Shown: in pieces, positions 36,506 to 49,203 of the stretch
Layout of the letters: each line of letters starts with the position of its first letter
How positions within the stretch are numbered: position 1 is the stretch's first letter
Origin: Brachycybe producta
Lineage: Eukaryota; Arthropoda; Diplopoda; Playtdesmida; Andrognathidae
Reading direction: 5' to 3'
Assembly: GCA_036925085.1 (NCBI GenBank)
Contig: JAUPFP010000004.1
Location: forward strand, 4,416,001 to 4,480,000
Length of the DNA stretch: 64,000 nt
The notes under the pieces: model-generated
Told to the model about the DNA's origin: nothing
The model's database searches: none
The model's input: the letters and a program-made list of their open reading frames with translations, nothing else
Translations under genes and position numbers: made by a program

Positions 36506-37166
36506 CAGGGGCGTAGCTAGGCACCCGCAAGACCCACAACTGGGGGGGGGGGGACGCAGGAGGTTTGGGGGCGCAAAAAACGAAATTAAAGTTATGTCTT
36601 TTCAAAAATAATTGAATAAATTAAGCGAGTGATTCCGAATTGCTCGCTTAATTTATTTAGTTAATTTCGAAAATAAATCGACTTTCATTTAATATTTACT
36701 TTTAAAAACTACATACTTGCACCAGTAAATCTTCATAGAGATCAATGGGCACGGCATAGGAACAACGGTAGGAATATTCGAAAAAATTGTAGGAACAGTC
36801 GGAAGGTTAGGTTTAGTTAAATTAAGCTTCTTGCAGGGTGGTTGGGGAGCCTCCAGTTTTTAAAGAATTATTCTTATTAAATCAAATTAGTCCATTGTTC
36901 GACTGTTCCCTAATTTGATTAACAATGGACACATTTGTTTTAATAATTCTTTAAAAACCTCTGCAACAAGCTTAATTTCCTAACCTTTCCTGACCTTCCG
37001 ATTGTTCCTACTGCTGTTCAGACCTGTTCCGCCGTTCATCAAAATAACACCCCCATCCAGTATGAGGGCTCTTTGGAGAGGGAGGTAAGGGGGCGCAGAG
37101 TTTTAAGTGAAGGGGGAGCAGAGTTTTAAGTGGCGGCGGCGCAATAAAGTCAAAGCTACGCCACTG
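36506..37166. mobile_element. hAT-like element, 661 bp, perfect 8-bp target duplication
   Basis: Left terminus CAGGGGCGTAGCTAGG; the right terminus, inverted, is CAGTGGCGTAGCTTTG. Identical octamers ACTGAAAT flank it (36498-36505 and 37167-37174). Inside are a perfect 15-bp inverted repeat (36615-36629 with 36643-36657), a G-run of 12 or more near 36542, and a longer inverted pair around 36850-36960 containing TTAAAGAATTATT and TCCATTGTT. No transposase frame. GC content of the ends is above the surrounding intron. Confidence 0.85.
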
Positions 37167-37174
37167 ACTGAAAT

Positions 37175-38718
37175 GAACTCAGGAGGGCCCAACAGACTTC
37201 CGAGGACCATAAAACCCCACAAATTTTCCCACATATTTTTCCTTTTTTTTTCATGAAATTATATTGTAATTAATCATGTAAATTATATTTTTTAGATATT
37301 GGACCAATTTTTTTTTTCCATCCTTTACTGACAGCACATTTCTGCTTCAGCTCTTACAATCTTCATCTTCAGCTCACTAATAAATTAAGCCCTTTTTCTC
37401 TCTCTTGAGTGTACCACTTTCTTCAAGAGTTTTTTTTGGCAACAAACTGTGACACACAACAACACACAGTGTGATTATTAGATTACACTTTAAAAAGAAC
37501 ACACTGAAGAACATGCTTAAGTCACCCAAGATCAAGGTCTTTAAAAATAATAGCTCTGTTTCTTTTACAGCAACAACCTCAACCAAAAAAAAAGGCTAAA
37601 CTGAAAAAAAAAACAAATTTCAAATGTTGGTGGTTTGCCCTATTTCTTAATTGATTGAGTATAGTTTTTTTTAAAAGAAAATTTCAAAATATTTCACCAA
37701 GATAAAAGAGAAAGATATTGGTGGGAACCTAATGTCCATCCGTCCATCCACATTCAAAACAAAAAAAAAGTATCCCCTTTTATAATATGATCTCGATTTC
37801 TTAAGATTTTGTAGAAGTCGTTAAATTCAAACTTCTCTGCCCCTTTCTCTCCCTCCACAAATTCGGTAAGAAAAAAAAAACCATGGGGTCAGTTGCACTG
37901 AGAAGAAGAAAAAATCTATCTGGGTGTGAATGTGGTTTCAAAAATTTGGACAAAAAACCAAGGTGGTAAGGAGGAAGGGAGGAAGGAAGAAGAAAATGAT
38001 AACACTAGAAAGAAGGATTTTTATGAGACTCATGCATCTTGAATCTGTCAGTACCCAAGATGCATTAAGTGGTCGTTACATGGTCCCATAACACCAAAAA
38101 ACAGAAGTTTTGTGCCCGTGGAAAAAACAAAAACACGACAACATGTCCTTGTATATAAAAGAAATGGTTCGCGGAAGAAACAAAAAAAGGGGGGAGAGAT
38201 AGAACGAAAAAAAAACTTAAAAAGTTATATGGAAAGGTTATAACTTATTGCCCAAATGAACATGCCAGTGTGCCTCACACAACAGTCCATAAAAACCAAT
38301 GAGATGGACGTTTTTGTTGTTGTTGTTTTATATTATAAGGGGGTGAGAGAGAGAGAGAAAAAAAAGAGAATTTCGGTAAATAATTAAGCCTAGCGGCGTG
38401 AAATGCTAGGTATATTACAAGTGGCATAGAGTGTTGTACTTTCTTGTCATAACACACTGAAGAAAAAGGTTGTTTATTGTCAAAAAAATAAAATTTCAGA
38501 AAGAAAAAAAATGGGGTTGTAATAGGTTATAGTGATCTAGAAATAAGAAAAACAGGAAACATTGAAAAATAAATATGGCAGAAGTTTGTTTTTTTCTTCT
38601 TCTAACCTAAAAAACAAACCTAGCACAAAACTGTGGATATAAACCTAACTATTCAACCACATTGTTTATTTTTTGTGTGTTTTTTTGTTCATTCGAATGT
38701 ATTTATTACCAAGAAACA

Positions 38719-38758
<40 letters not shown>

Positions 38759-38900
38759 TACGAAACACAACCCACCCATCCCCCCTTTCAACTTATTATT
38801 CTACAGTTCAACACTTCAAATTCTATATTTAGGAGATTCTTAAAAACAAAACTGTGGCCATCTTCAAAAAAATATATCATAAATATAGGCTACAGCTAAA
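37175..38900. other. Intron sequence without genes
   Basis: Low-complexity A- and T-rich sequence with GGAA repeats near 37972 and a GA tract 38721-38755. The Arg-Glu repeat peptide over the tract is an artefact. Confidence 0.45.
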
Positions 38901-38904
38901 CAGA

Positions 38905-39243
38905 GCTCATATTTAGACACATATTCGAGTACTCTCGTTCAGTTATTCAGCTCTTGAAATATATGCAATAATTTGCAGCCGCCATTTATGTCAAAAGCAA
39001 ATCAAATTTATTTCTTGCATTGAATAGTTCGATTATTGCAATGTTGACATGAACGGCACCTCATACATAGCAATTCTCATGTAGGGAGTGCGTTCATTTA
39101 CTCAGCTCTTTTGAAGCAGCTTGACAAATTCATGTGAATAAGTTCGATTTTTTTTATTATTTAATGGAATTCTGACAGCACATAAATAGTAATTCTTTCA
39201 AGCTGCTGCATCCAACAGAGCTGAGTAACTGAACACATCCCTC
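38905..39243. repeat. Foldback with TACTCAGCTCT arms
   Basis: Arms at 39087-39135 (GGGAGTGCGTTCATTTACTC, AGCAGCTTGA) and 39205-39243 (inverted: GGGATGTGTTCAGTTACTCA, GCAGCAGCTTGA). A third, related segment at 38932-38960 (CTCGTTCAGTTATTCAGCTC) lies upstream. No target duplication identified. Confidence 0.6.
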
Positions 39244-39762
39244 CAATGATGAAAAAATAAGACTATGAATGGATGCCATTGTCAAACAATCCATTTAACA
39301 CACACACACACACACTATGTAGGTATGACAAAAGTGTCGTAAACTTATCAGGTTTTGTGCTTTAAAATTTGAAAATATTTTAGCACTGTGTAAGCGCAAT
39401 AATAATTCAAATATCTAGAAATGAAAATGTATAATAAACAAATACCATATAATTAATGAGTAATTTACAAATGAGGATGTTTGAAAGACCATGTCAGTGT
39501 CCTATGTATTTTTTTATATTCTTAAAACATAAAAGAAAACCATTAATGTTGTTGCTCACAAACAAGAATTTGCACCCAAAAAAAAGGGGTGAAAGAAACA
39601 CAGGTTAGTTCTTTATAACCAGAGTTATATGAACTTCACTTTTAAGTTAAACTCACATGTCAAATATCGTTTAAGTGTTTGTAAAATGCCCTTTCTTGGT
39701 ATATAAACATTGGCCTTTTATTTAATTCGCCTCATTATTTAATTCAATTCAATTGATTCTAA

Positions 39763-40078
39763 AGATGAAAATAAGAAAAACCCTCACTAAATTTCACTTT
39801 GTAAGACCCTGTTTCCATTGGGGGTGAAAATTTCAACTGGTGAAAAATAGAAGAAACGTGGCCTTTGCGTATGTTAGTGAACATTTCCACGTTTCTTCTA
39901 TTTTTCACCAGTTGAAATTTTCAAAAAAGTTCAAATTTTCACTCCAGTGGAAACAAGGCCTAAGGGATTTAGCAGTGGTGCCATATAACTTTCAGTGCAA
40001 AAAAAGCACCATAGAGATATTCTGACTTTTTTTTAAATCTAATTTCTGTTGATTTTTCTGCATGTGTGATTTTTCGTC
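39763..40078. mobile_element. GGGAAGAATCACACAC-type MITE split by a second MITE
   Basis: The left part carries AATTTCACTTTG just before the insertion. The right part continues GGGATTTAGCAGTGGTGCC and ends CTGCATGTGTGATTTTTCGTCCC. Comparison with 56332-56482 shows the two halves belong together. Outer left boundary uncertain. Confidence 0.55.
39805..39960. mobile_element. PIF/Harbinger-like MITE, 156 bp, TAA target duplication
   Basis: Ends GACCCTGTTTCCATTGG and, inverted, GGCCTTGTTTCCACTGG, flanked by TAA at 39802-39804 and 39961-39963. Most of the element is hairpin: CAACTGGTGAAAAATAGAAG and its complement. Same termini as 21747-22309 and 57791-58323. Confidence 0.85.
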
Positions 40079-42539
40079 CCATCTTACACGAGACAAAGTA
40101 TAAAAGTAGGCAAAGTATAAAAAAGAGTGGAGCAACTAAATAATTTAAAATTAAACATCGCAGAAATTAGAAGAAATGCCGCTCATTTAAAACTTCACTT
40201 TGATTGTTAAAAACATATCAAAATCAAGTTTTAAACACAAAAAAATTAAATAAATGTGTAAGAAACTAAAGAAGTTATTTGATTAAAACTGATGTTTAAA
40301 TTATATTTTTTTATGATACTGTAGTAAGAATTTTTTTTATCTTTTCTTTTTAAATTGTTTAACATTTTTCAAAATTAAATAGGCCTACCAATTTATTTCC
40401 AATACATTTTCGTATGTTGTTAATAATAACTAAGTTTCAACTGTGGAAATTTAGTTAGTTTCATTTAAATATTCAATTTTAAACAAGAAACTGTACCACC
40501 ACCCAAATTAAAATATACTTCGATAATACTAATAGAATAGAGCCCCACCCACCTACCCACCCCCAATGGGGCATAATAGAAAGTATATAAAATAGAAAAT
40601 CGTTAAGTGAAAACCCCCCTATAAATTAGTAAATAATTAGAATTTAGTTTGGGTTGTTGAATTACAAGCCAAATTCAAACAAGAATAAATTAAATGAAAA
40701 CGAAAAAATATTTTGCTTTCTGATATATTTCAAAATAAACATTTTACAGAAAATTTGAAAATGTCAATTTTCAGTCTTTTCAATCAACATTTTTTCAAAC
40801 ATATTTCAAATATCTTCTTTAAAAACTGCAAACTTAAAATACAGAATAATTCCAATTTATAATTTAGAAACACACATATTTCCATATGCTGTGATATGTA
40901 ATATATTTTCGTTACTAATCATCAATAAACCATACACTTTTTATGTACAAACCCTTTAAAACACACAAAATTCGAGAACCAATAGAAGCCATTAACAGTA
41001 TTGATTGTATCATAGGAATCATATTAAGAAATTTCCTATTCTCAACTACCACCACCCTTCTCCTTCATATCTTTTAATAAATAATTAATTAATGTATCGT
41101 GGATCAAAATCTCAGTTAAAAAGGTAATAACTGCAGTAAAGTAGAAAGAGTACCTACCTTCTCCATCGTTGAGGGATGGAAAAGGAGGCTAAGCAATGCT
41201 TCTAGTTTAAAGGGGTGGAGGAGAATATGGATAAACCCTCAACTAAATGAGGGAAAAATAAAATTTTCTCTCACTAGTAAGCCATGAGTTCTTTAGTTAA
41301 TTTTTGGGTGGAGGATGTTAATTTGGTACATTTAGTACTCTAATCCTCTGTAATCCATTAATAGCTAGTCTTCACCTCCAACCCTCGTCGTCTGGTTTGA
41401 GATGAATAAAAAAAAACTGTAGAAAGTAAGTTGTACTAAGGTAACACTTGCCACCACCTTAATATATATTAAAGAAAGATAATTCTTGGTTTTATCAGAA
41501 GAATTGATCAAATGAAAAGGAAAGTTAAAAGTGTTATGTTGAAGATGCTGACTGATAGGCGGCGCCGCCACATCGAGTCTCCTGTTTTAACATCCTGTTC
41601 AAAATTTATAATAATAATAATAATGATGAACCGAAAAAAATACAATACAATAAGATGTAGAAACAATTGAAAATTTTCGTAGTCAGCATTAAATTACTGA
41701 TAAAAAAAAATAACGTCCATCATATTTGTGGTTTCATTATAATTGGCCACAAAAGGTGGTTTCTGTGAATTTTTAATAAGTCAAGAATTCAGTTTAGGAC
41801 CAATTGAAAGCATTGAATAAAGCATCCTTTAGAAATAAACACACCCTGTACCAACACACACATACTGGATTAACAAGTGACTTTCCCAAACTTGCTTGCC
41901 TCTTTCAAGTTCAATTATTTCTCCCTCATTGTGTCATTATTAGTTAGGAAACTTAGGATAACTTCCAACTTTGTGGGTCCATAAACTTCCCTATTCCATT
42001 TTTATTTACAACAGAAAACATAATAAACTCGTAAATCTTCATAAAAACAAAAGAAAATGACTTTTGCCACCTAAATGGGCAGTAATAGTAGTAACTACTA
42101 CTGTAAAAATGTAGGGAGGAAGAAGACCCACCAAACATTCAAGTTCAATTCACCTTTTTACTTTGGTTGAAGGTCGTTTCATAAATGCTTCTAACAAAAT
42201 TAAATGTGACAAGTGTCCACTGTCCCCAGTCGATTGATCTTTACATCATTTGCATTAATTATTTAATTAATAAAGCAATCTAATGAGCGACAATTCACAA
42301 AGTATTCCTTTAAAAATATCCATAATTTTGTTTGTGTAAAATTGTGTTAATCTTTATTTTTTGGTGAAATTAACACCCAAACTTCAAAAGCATTTTTTTT
42401 CTTCTAAATAAAAATCTATTGAATTGCAAAATGTTATGTAATTTCAGCTAGGATAAACGGGATCAAGTGTAGAATTTCAAATTTAAATAGTTAAAACTTT
42501 AATGTGGCCATTCCTCACCGAATAGGCGGCCTTCGATTG
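40079..42539. other. Intron sequence without genes
   Basis: AT-rich with CCACC patches near 40544 and AAT triplets near 41608. No repeat or exon structure noticed. ORFs 41365-41571 and 41953-42138 have no recognisable domain. Confidence 0.35.
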
Positions 42540-42680
42540 ATTGTCCATCAAGTTTAGTACAAGATAGGCAATAAGACTATCCTATGTCATATCTAACTCA
42601 TAAACTGTGTAACAGTCATAAAAGCAAATTACAAAATAATGAGACAGAGATATTGTTCAATGACTGCCATTGAATGTGTC
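42540..42680 (-). repeat. Dispersed repeat, partner of 27222-27350
   Basis: Contains the inverse of that repeat: GTAACAGTCATAAAAGCAAA, TTACAAAATAATGAGACAGA, GACTGCCATTGA. Confidence 0.55.
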
Positions 42681-43226
42681 ACAAGCAGTGACATCATAAA
42701 TTATGATCTGTTTTTTTTTTCCCCTTCTAAAATGAGGCTCCAAATTATTGATTTATTATTAAAATGCATACACATGTCACACACATAGATGGGCCTAAAT
42801 AAACAAAAATATTATAGAGAAATACCTAAACATACACACAATGTGATGAATCGAATGATATTACCCATTATTAGACTTGAGTTTGAAAGAAAGAAAGCAA
42901 AATTAAAACATACAAGCAACGAGAGAGAGAGAGAGAAAGGAGAGTAAGTAACGTATGATAAAATGAGATGTAATAATAAGAGTATTACTTTTAATTTCGC
43001 CTCTGGTCTTAATGTGAAATTACATCTCCGAATTAAGCAAGAGAAAAAGGAACGTTCATTAAATGCAATATAAATGTGGCACGCAACTATAACAAATCTT
43101 AAAACAAAAGGGACCAAAAGTAAGAGGAGGAGAAGTAGGGGTGGGGGAGCGTGGGTATTAGTACCACCACTACCACCCCCTATATATTTACACATATTAC
43201 ATTTTCTACACAAGACTATAAGACAC

Positions 43227-43269
<43 letters not shown>

Positions 43270-45223
43270 TTGCACTAAAAAATAAAAGATTAACATCACA
43301 AACCTTTTATGCAACACTGTCACAATTCTCAACTTCTAGCTAAGATAATTAAATTTTATGTTTCTTATCATAAACTAAAAAGTTCATCTTAAACGCGTGT
43401 AAAACTTTTTCTTTCTTTTTTTTTTGGTTAAATAAAACTTTTATCTATTTAAAGCTATTTATAATAAAGAGCTACATTTTAATTTTAGTACAAATTCCTA
43501 CAAATAAATGTCAAGATTTTTTCTTCTTCTTCTTCTTAAAAATCAACATTCACACATTTAAAACGTGTTAAAGAGTAGTTTTTTTTAATATAAAAGAGAT
43601 AATTTATAATGGAAGATCTCTTAAAACGTTTAAACACAAATTAAAATATTATATAATAAAACATTTTAAAAAAAAAACTTGAAAAAAAAAACAATTCAAT
43701 GAACTTATTTAAAGTACAGGATGTAAAGAAAAATGCTTCACACAACTCAATGGAAACGGGGCCCTCAAACACCGGTTATTTTGTCTTTGAGCCTCGAACT
43801 CTTAATTTTGAACCCGAAAGACTTCAAAATCAGAGACACTTGACACAGAAGGGTATTTTCACGTTGACAACTTTCAAAACAAGCTTTTCATGTAAAGCTA
43901 AAAAGTGACCCAAATTTTACGCGGACAAAGCTAAGCTGATGGTATTTTTTTATTTTTGTCTATAAAAAGTTTATTTTGAAAGATATCAACGTGAAAATAC
44001 GCCTGAAGTGATTGAGCTACCCTTCTAGTTTCTAAAAAAAACTATTTTTTTAGTTTCTTCTAACTTTACTCTCCTGGAAGACAAAATAAATGAATATCAG
44101 CTGTTAATAAACTATCTTATGGGTATTTCCATGTTAATTATACTTCAAAATAGGGTTTTTCTGTGTCAGTTTCAAAATAATTAATCAGAGTTCAAACAGA
44201 CAATAATTTTAACTTTTGTTCATAAAAAAAGTTTATTTTGAAAGATATAACGATGAAGATACAAGTATTAAAGAGACTAAACGTTCTAGTTTTTAGCACA
44301 CTTTCGATTTCTCCTTAGTGTTGGTTGCTCTTCTGAATAAACAGTTCGAAAATCAGTTAATTGTTCATAAAAATCTTACTATACTTACCATAGAAGGCAA
44401 TAAAGTAAACCTATAAATACTTTTTTTAAAAAATGTAATCTCATTCCCATCGTAAATTTTAAATTCTGATCTAAAAATGTTTTAATTACCCGGTACACGT
44501 AATCTAATTCGAAAAGCCAATTAATTAAAATTTACCAAAAAAAAAGGTTTTGTAATAAAAACTAATATAAATTCAACCCCGTTTAATCAGAAAAAGAAAA
44601 AAACAACAACAAAAGAACTTAAAAAGTTATTAATAAATAATAAACAAACAAAAACAAAGAAAAAAGCAATTAGCCTAATTTTCCACTTTTATAAATAAAA
44701 TAATAAATGTCAGCAATTTGCCAACAATAAATCATATTATGTATTTTTGGTTTAAGATTAATGCCTGATATGAATAAGAAAAAATAATAATTTTCTAATG
44801 AAATAATATTTTTTTTGCTTCTAATTAATTAATTATAAATTCCTAACGTAAGACCAACAACTTGGCAACAGCTGACTTATTTTCACTGTAAATTAGGAGT
44901 TATTAAATTGGTTTGTTTTTTTCTCTTTTCCAAATTAAGTAACTGAAGCAAAAAAAAAAAAACATTTATTTTGCTTAAAACTTTAATGTTTACAACAAAA
45001 AAAATTGGGTGGGTGGGAGTGTGTCTTTAGAATCAATTAGCTAACTAATTTTGTAACTAATCATAATAATAAGATAGTAGTTATCTACTAAGCCGCAATC
45101 CCACTAGCAACTTTTCATGAAACTTTCATGCAATAAAACTTGCAATGAGATTTGAAATTCATGTATGTTAATTTTGCATATCAAAATCTGCATAATTGGT
45201 CCTACCTTAATTAATTAATTATA
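42681..45223. other. Intron sequence without genes; two dispersed-motif copies
   Basis: GA tract 43229-43266. Two copies of the AAAGTTTATTTTGAAAGATAT motif (43965-43988 and 44228-44250), each followed 50-60 bp later by TTCTAGTTT. A block near 45092-45160 (GCAATAAAACTTGCAATGAG) resembles 47590-47640. The minus ORF 42812-43228 runs through the GA tract and is not credible. Confidence 0.5.
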
Positions 45224-46063
45224 CCTTATCTACACTTGAGTTAAATACATTCAAGTTAAATGCGTATATAGTTGAAGTTGTACAGAATCCAGTTAAGGAC
45301 ATGAACAAGATAAAATTGACGTTATTACTTGAAGCGTGCATTTACAAAAACGTTGTAGATGCCAAAACTTAAATTTTTCAGGAGATAGAAAAAAAAACAA
45401 TTTTTCTACTAAACCAATTACAGTTAGTCATAAAATATTGTAATACAATTTACAGGAATCTAAGAAATGGTATTAAAAATTATTAATCAGTATTAGAATA
45501 TTTTTTTTAAAAAAAATGTTAAAACTCCACTTCAGTTTTAAAACGTTGTAAATGCCAACATACAGCATAATTATGCTGACAAGTTGTTATCTATAGTGAC
45601 ATTGTTGGCATTTACAACGTGACTATAGTCACTAAGTGACTGGTCATGTTGCCATCCAAACTGCTATTGGCTGTTACAACGTTATTGACTTGCACAACAA
45701 TTCTACTTTAGTCTTTTTATACCCCACTAGGAACAGCCCTTTTGTGACAAGCAAAATTCCCCTCCACAAAGCATGGCGTTTACAACCTATTTTCGATTAA
45801 TAACGTATTTCACCCGTATGTGACATTTACAACGTTTTGGAAATACATGCCTCGCGTTCATTAACTAAACATATTGAAATAACTAATAATAACCCATTAC
45901 ATATTGAAAAATACATAATTATTTAATTATTAACTAAATATAGATATTATAAATGAATGAATTGAAATCGCCATAATGTTTCTTTGTCCTTATTAGGTGC
46001 TCTCCCCGTAGAACACGTTTATTATTTAAATAAATTTAACTTTTTAAGTGTAGGATAATGTGG
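45224..46063. mobile_element. TA-flanked mariner-like MITE, split by an insertion
   Basis: Left end CCTTATCTACACTTGAGTTA and GAATCCAGTTAAGGACATGA. Right end GCTCTCCCCGTAGAACACGT and GTAGGATAATGTGG, TA on both sides. The inserted element is at about 45333-45855. Confidence 0.7.
45333..45855. mobile_element. Unclassified element built of GGCATTTACAACGTT motifs
   Basis: Termini GCGTGCATTTACAAAAACGT and, inverted, GGCATGTATTTCCAAAACGT. The core motif GGCATTTACAACGTT occurs about six times in both orientations (near 45350, 45540, 45604, 45670, 45774, 45822). No open frame or clear target duplication. Confidence 0.6.
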
Positions 46064-47589
46064 TATTAGCGATGACGATGATGATGACTGCTTTATGGTT
46101 TTCTCAACTTAATTCATATTTAAATAGAACTCATTTTTACCTGCGTCACCCACCAGGTATTTTTAATATGCAACTTGTTGGTTGCTGCACTAATTTCTTT
46201 TTTTTTTTTTGTATCTCGAGCAAATTCATATAACACAAAAAAAATATTTTTCTTGAGGCCTATTTTTATTAAAAAGCTCTTAAAACTTGCATTTTTTTTA
46301 TGAAAATAGCTTTATCACACAACATAAATAAAGCATGATTTAAACTTAGAATGCAATTTTAAGTTATGAAATGACGACGACCTCTTAAAAAAGTCTCAGA
46401 GAATAAGCCACCCTCCCCCCCCCTAAAAAAATCATATTCATATTACATAAGTTACATTTTTCCCATACTTTTTTTCTAATACACACACACACATATCAGT
46501 CTAAGTAAAAGGTGGAACAAGAAATATATGAGTAATATTATCCTAGAAAGCAGCACAAATTATAGTTTAATAATCGATGTCAAGCATGAGTTTGCAAATG
46601 CCCAGAGAAATGCAACAACAATAGTCCAGGTCTATTTAACCTGTTTTTTTTTTTTCTTCTTCTTTCTCAATGCCTATTATTCAAGGCTAAATGGAGATCA
46701 GTCAAAAGGGGGAGGGGGGGAAGAAGAGGTTGGGATAAACGATTTTATTTTCATATAATATGTACACAACCACCCACCAACACCACAACAACAAGTGAAT
46801 CTGATTTGGCCTTTTTTTGTGTGTGTTTTTGTTATTAAAAGTATTTAAGAAGAAAAAAAAGTTTCTTACTAACTTTCTTTGATTTTCACCCTGTTCATAA
46901 TGCTTATAACAATTACTCATAATTTAACAATAATCAAATCAGCATCAGTAAAAAAAAATATCTTACAAATAAAAAGAAGAAGCAAAGATTGACATCAATA
47001 CATGTACTTCTTTTGTAACAGCTTCTTCATATAACAACAACATTAGAGAAACCTCAAACATTTTTGTTTTAATTAAAATGTTATATAGAAATATCCCTTG
47101 TTTTTTTAAAAAAAATGATGTCCACCTAAAACCTCAGACTGTCCATCAATCCATCTAAAATAAGGATTTGATTATTACAACAGCTGTTTCTTTAACATCA
47201 AGTTAGTTGTACTGTATGTGTATATATCGAATAGCTGCTCATACACTGCACACACACACACACACACACACACCACCACAGCTGGTCACTTCCTCACTTG
47301 AGTGACACGTTCTGATGACAGAAATTAGGCAAACCACAGGATGTATGGAAACGGATGGACCGTCTTTAGGAATCATATTTTATATTCTACAACTGTTACC
47401 CCTCCCCCACACACACATTCTACCTCCCCCCTCACCCAAAAAAATAAAATCAGGGATATGCCTGGTCCACTCAAGTTTTTAATAATTTCTATTAGAAAGT
47501 TTCCAGATAAGCTTTCAATTTCAGTGATTATTTCAGTTTCTCAATTTCATTTATGGTAGTAATATTAACGACTTGACAATTGAACCCTC
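46064..47589. other. Intron sequence without genes
   Basis: T-run 46196-46211, C-run 46415-46424, G-rich patch near 46710, CA tract 47249-47272. No exon signature. Confidence 0.45.
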
Positions 47590-47938
47590 GTGAAACTTTG
47601 ATGCAATAAAACCTGCAATGCGACTTGCAACTTCAACTTTTACAGTATGCTATGACATGCAACTTGATGTAACTAAACTTGTAAGTTAAGACACAGATTA
47701 CATCAAGTAGAGCATGTTCAACTTTTTTTGGTGACTTTTCAGTCAATGTTAATTTTTTTTAATTAATTTTCGCCAAATTTCTCGTATATGATTTTTTTTT
47801 AGTAAATACTGAAGACAACTTACAAAACTAGTTGTAAAACTAATTTCTTGTGGGATAGATATGGAATGGTAGTTTCATAAAAAGTTGTAGTTGCAAATCT
47901 CGTCAAAAACGTTACATCAAAAGTTTCTATAGTGTGAT
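47590..47938. repeat. Foldback with GAAACTTTTGATG arms
   Basis: The left arm GTGAAACTTTGATGCAATAA...CGACTTGCAACT is mirrored at the right by AGTTGCAAATCTCGTC...CATCAAAAGTTTC. A related single arm lies at 45092-45160. Class unknown. Confidence 0.6.
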
Positions 47939-48708
47939 ATGGGCATTATATTAGTTCAATGACAAACACACATATGGTGGTCCATTTTCAAATTTTAAAG
48001 CTTAAACATCATTTCAAAGACCTGAGGACATAAGTAATAACTTCAACACTGGATTAGAAGTTTCCATTTGGAAGACATCATCTTAACTTCACGAGTTAAC
48101 TCTCTCTCTCTTTGAGTTTCAATCTGACAAATGTCAGTTCAACTAACTACTAAAACAATTTTTCAAGTACAGATCAAACATTGACATTCAATTCCAACTC
48201 ACAAGTTACAACAGCACTCAAAAACACATACGTAAATAGCATTTGAAAAGAACAAAAAATTCCAAAACACATTCTTAAGTTATATTATTAACTTATAAAG
48301 ATGGCAAATGTTATTTATTCAATAGTTGCAAAAACTTGATGCATACTTAAGAATGTCCTCAACCAATGGTCAAGCCTCCTATATACAAATCTAAATTAGG
48401 ATCCACCCACACCATCAATTGATGGACAAAAAAAAAACTCCACTTGGACCAAAGAACCTAAGACTTATTTATGTTCCCCCATCAGCAACATAAGAAAATC
48501 TCCAAATTTTCCCAAATCATTCAATAGAACAATCTGAAATGAAGTCGGTGATATGGGTTGAAGTGAAAATGAAAAGGAGGAATTCCACGATTTTTGTAGG
48601 AGGAGGGTCTTTTCATTTCTCTCTCCACTTGTCAATGTTTTTTTTTCTGAATTTAACACCTGTACCAACGAACTAATGAAAACATATAATAATAATATAC
48701 AATGTATA

Positions 48709-48744
<36 letters not shown>

Positions 48745-49203
48745 TAGAAAACTACCACAAAATTGTGTCTACGTTTTTAATTTTTGACAGTTTCGACTCT
48801 TTAGAAGAAGAAAAAAGGATCTCAACATTCATTTTGCAATGCGTTTTTTTATTATTATTATAAATAAACTTCACTTTCACTCAAACAACACAGAAAAACT
48901 CAAACAAGTTTTATGCCAAAGACCTCATATATGACCTCTAATTAATTTTTGTATTATCATTTTTTTTATGTTACTCTCACTCTCCATCAAAAAAATATAT
49001 ATTTAAAAAGCTGTTATATACCTGTTTGAAAAAGCTAGTATATTTCAAAAGGTGTCAAAATGTGAAGTTGAAGAATAATCTTGAAAGCGTAGGGGGAATT
49101 TTAACCAGAAAAAAAAATATATACTGAAAAAAGAAATTCCATCTACTTGCCTATCTAATGAACTGTAAATCATAAGTCATGATCACACACACATATATAC
49201 ATA
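47939..49203. other. Intron sequence without genes
   Basis: GA tract and GATA repeats 48711-48744. Plain AT-rich otherwise. Confidence 0.4.

Noticed and set aside
42812-43228. 138-residue minus-strand ORF
   Set aside because: Runs through a GA microsatellite (Ser-Leu repeats) and a poly-Leu tract. Composition explains the open frame.
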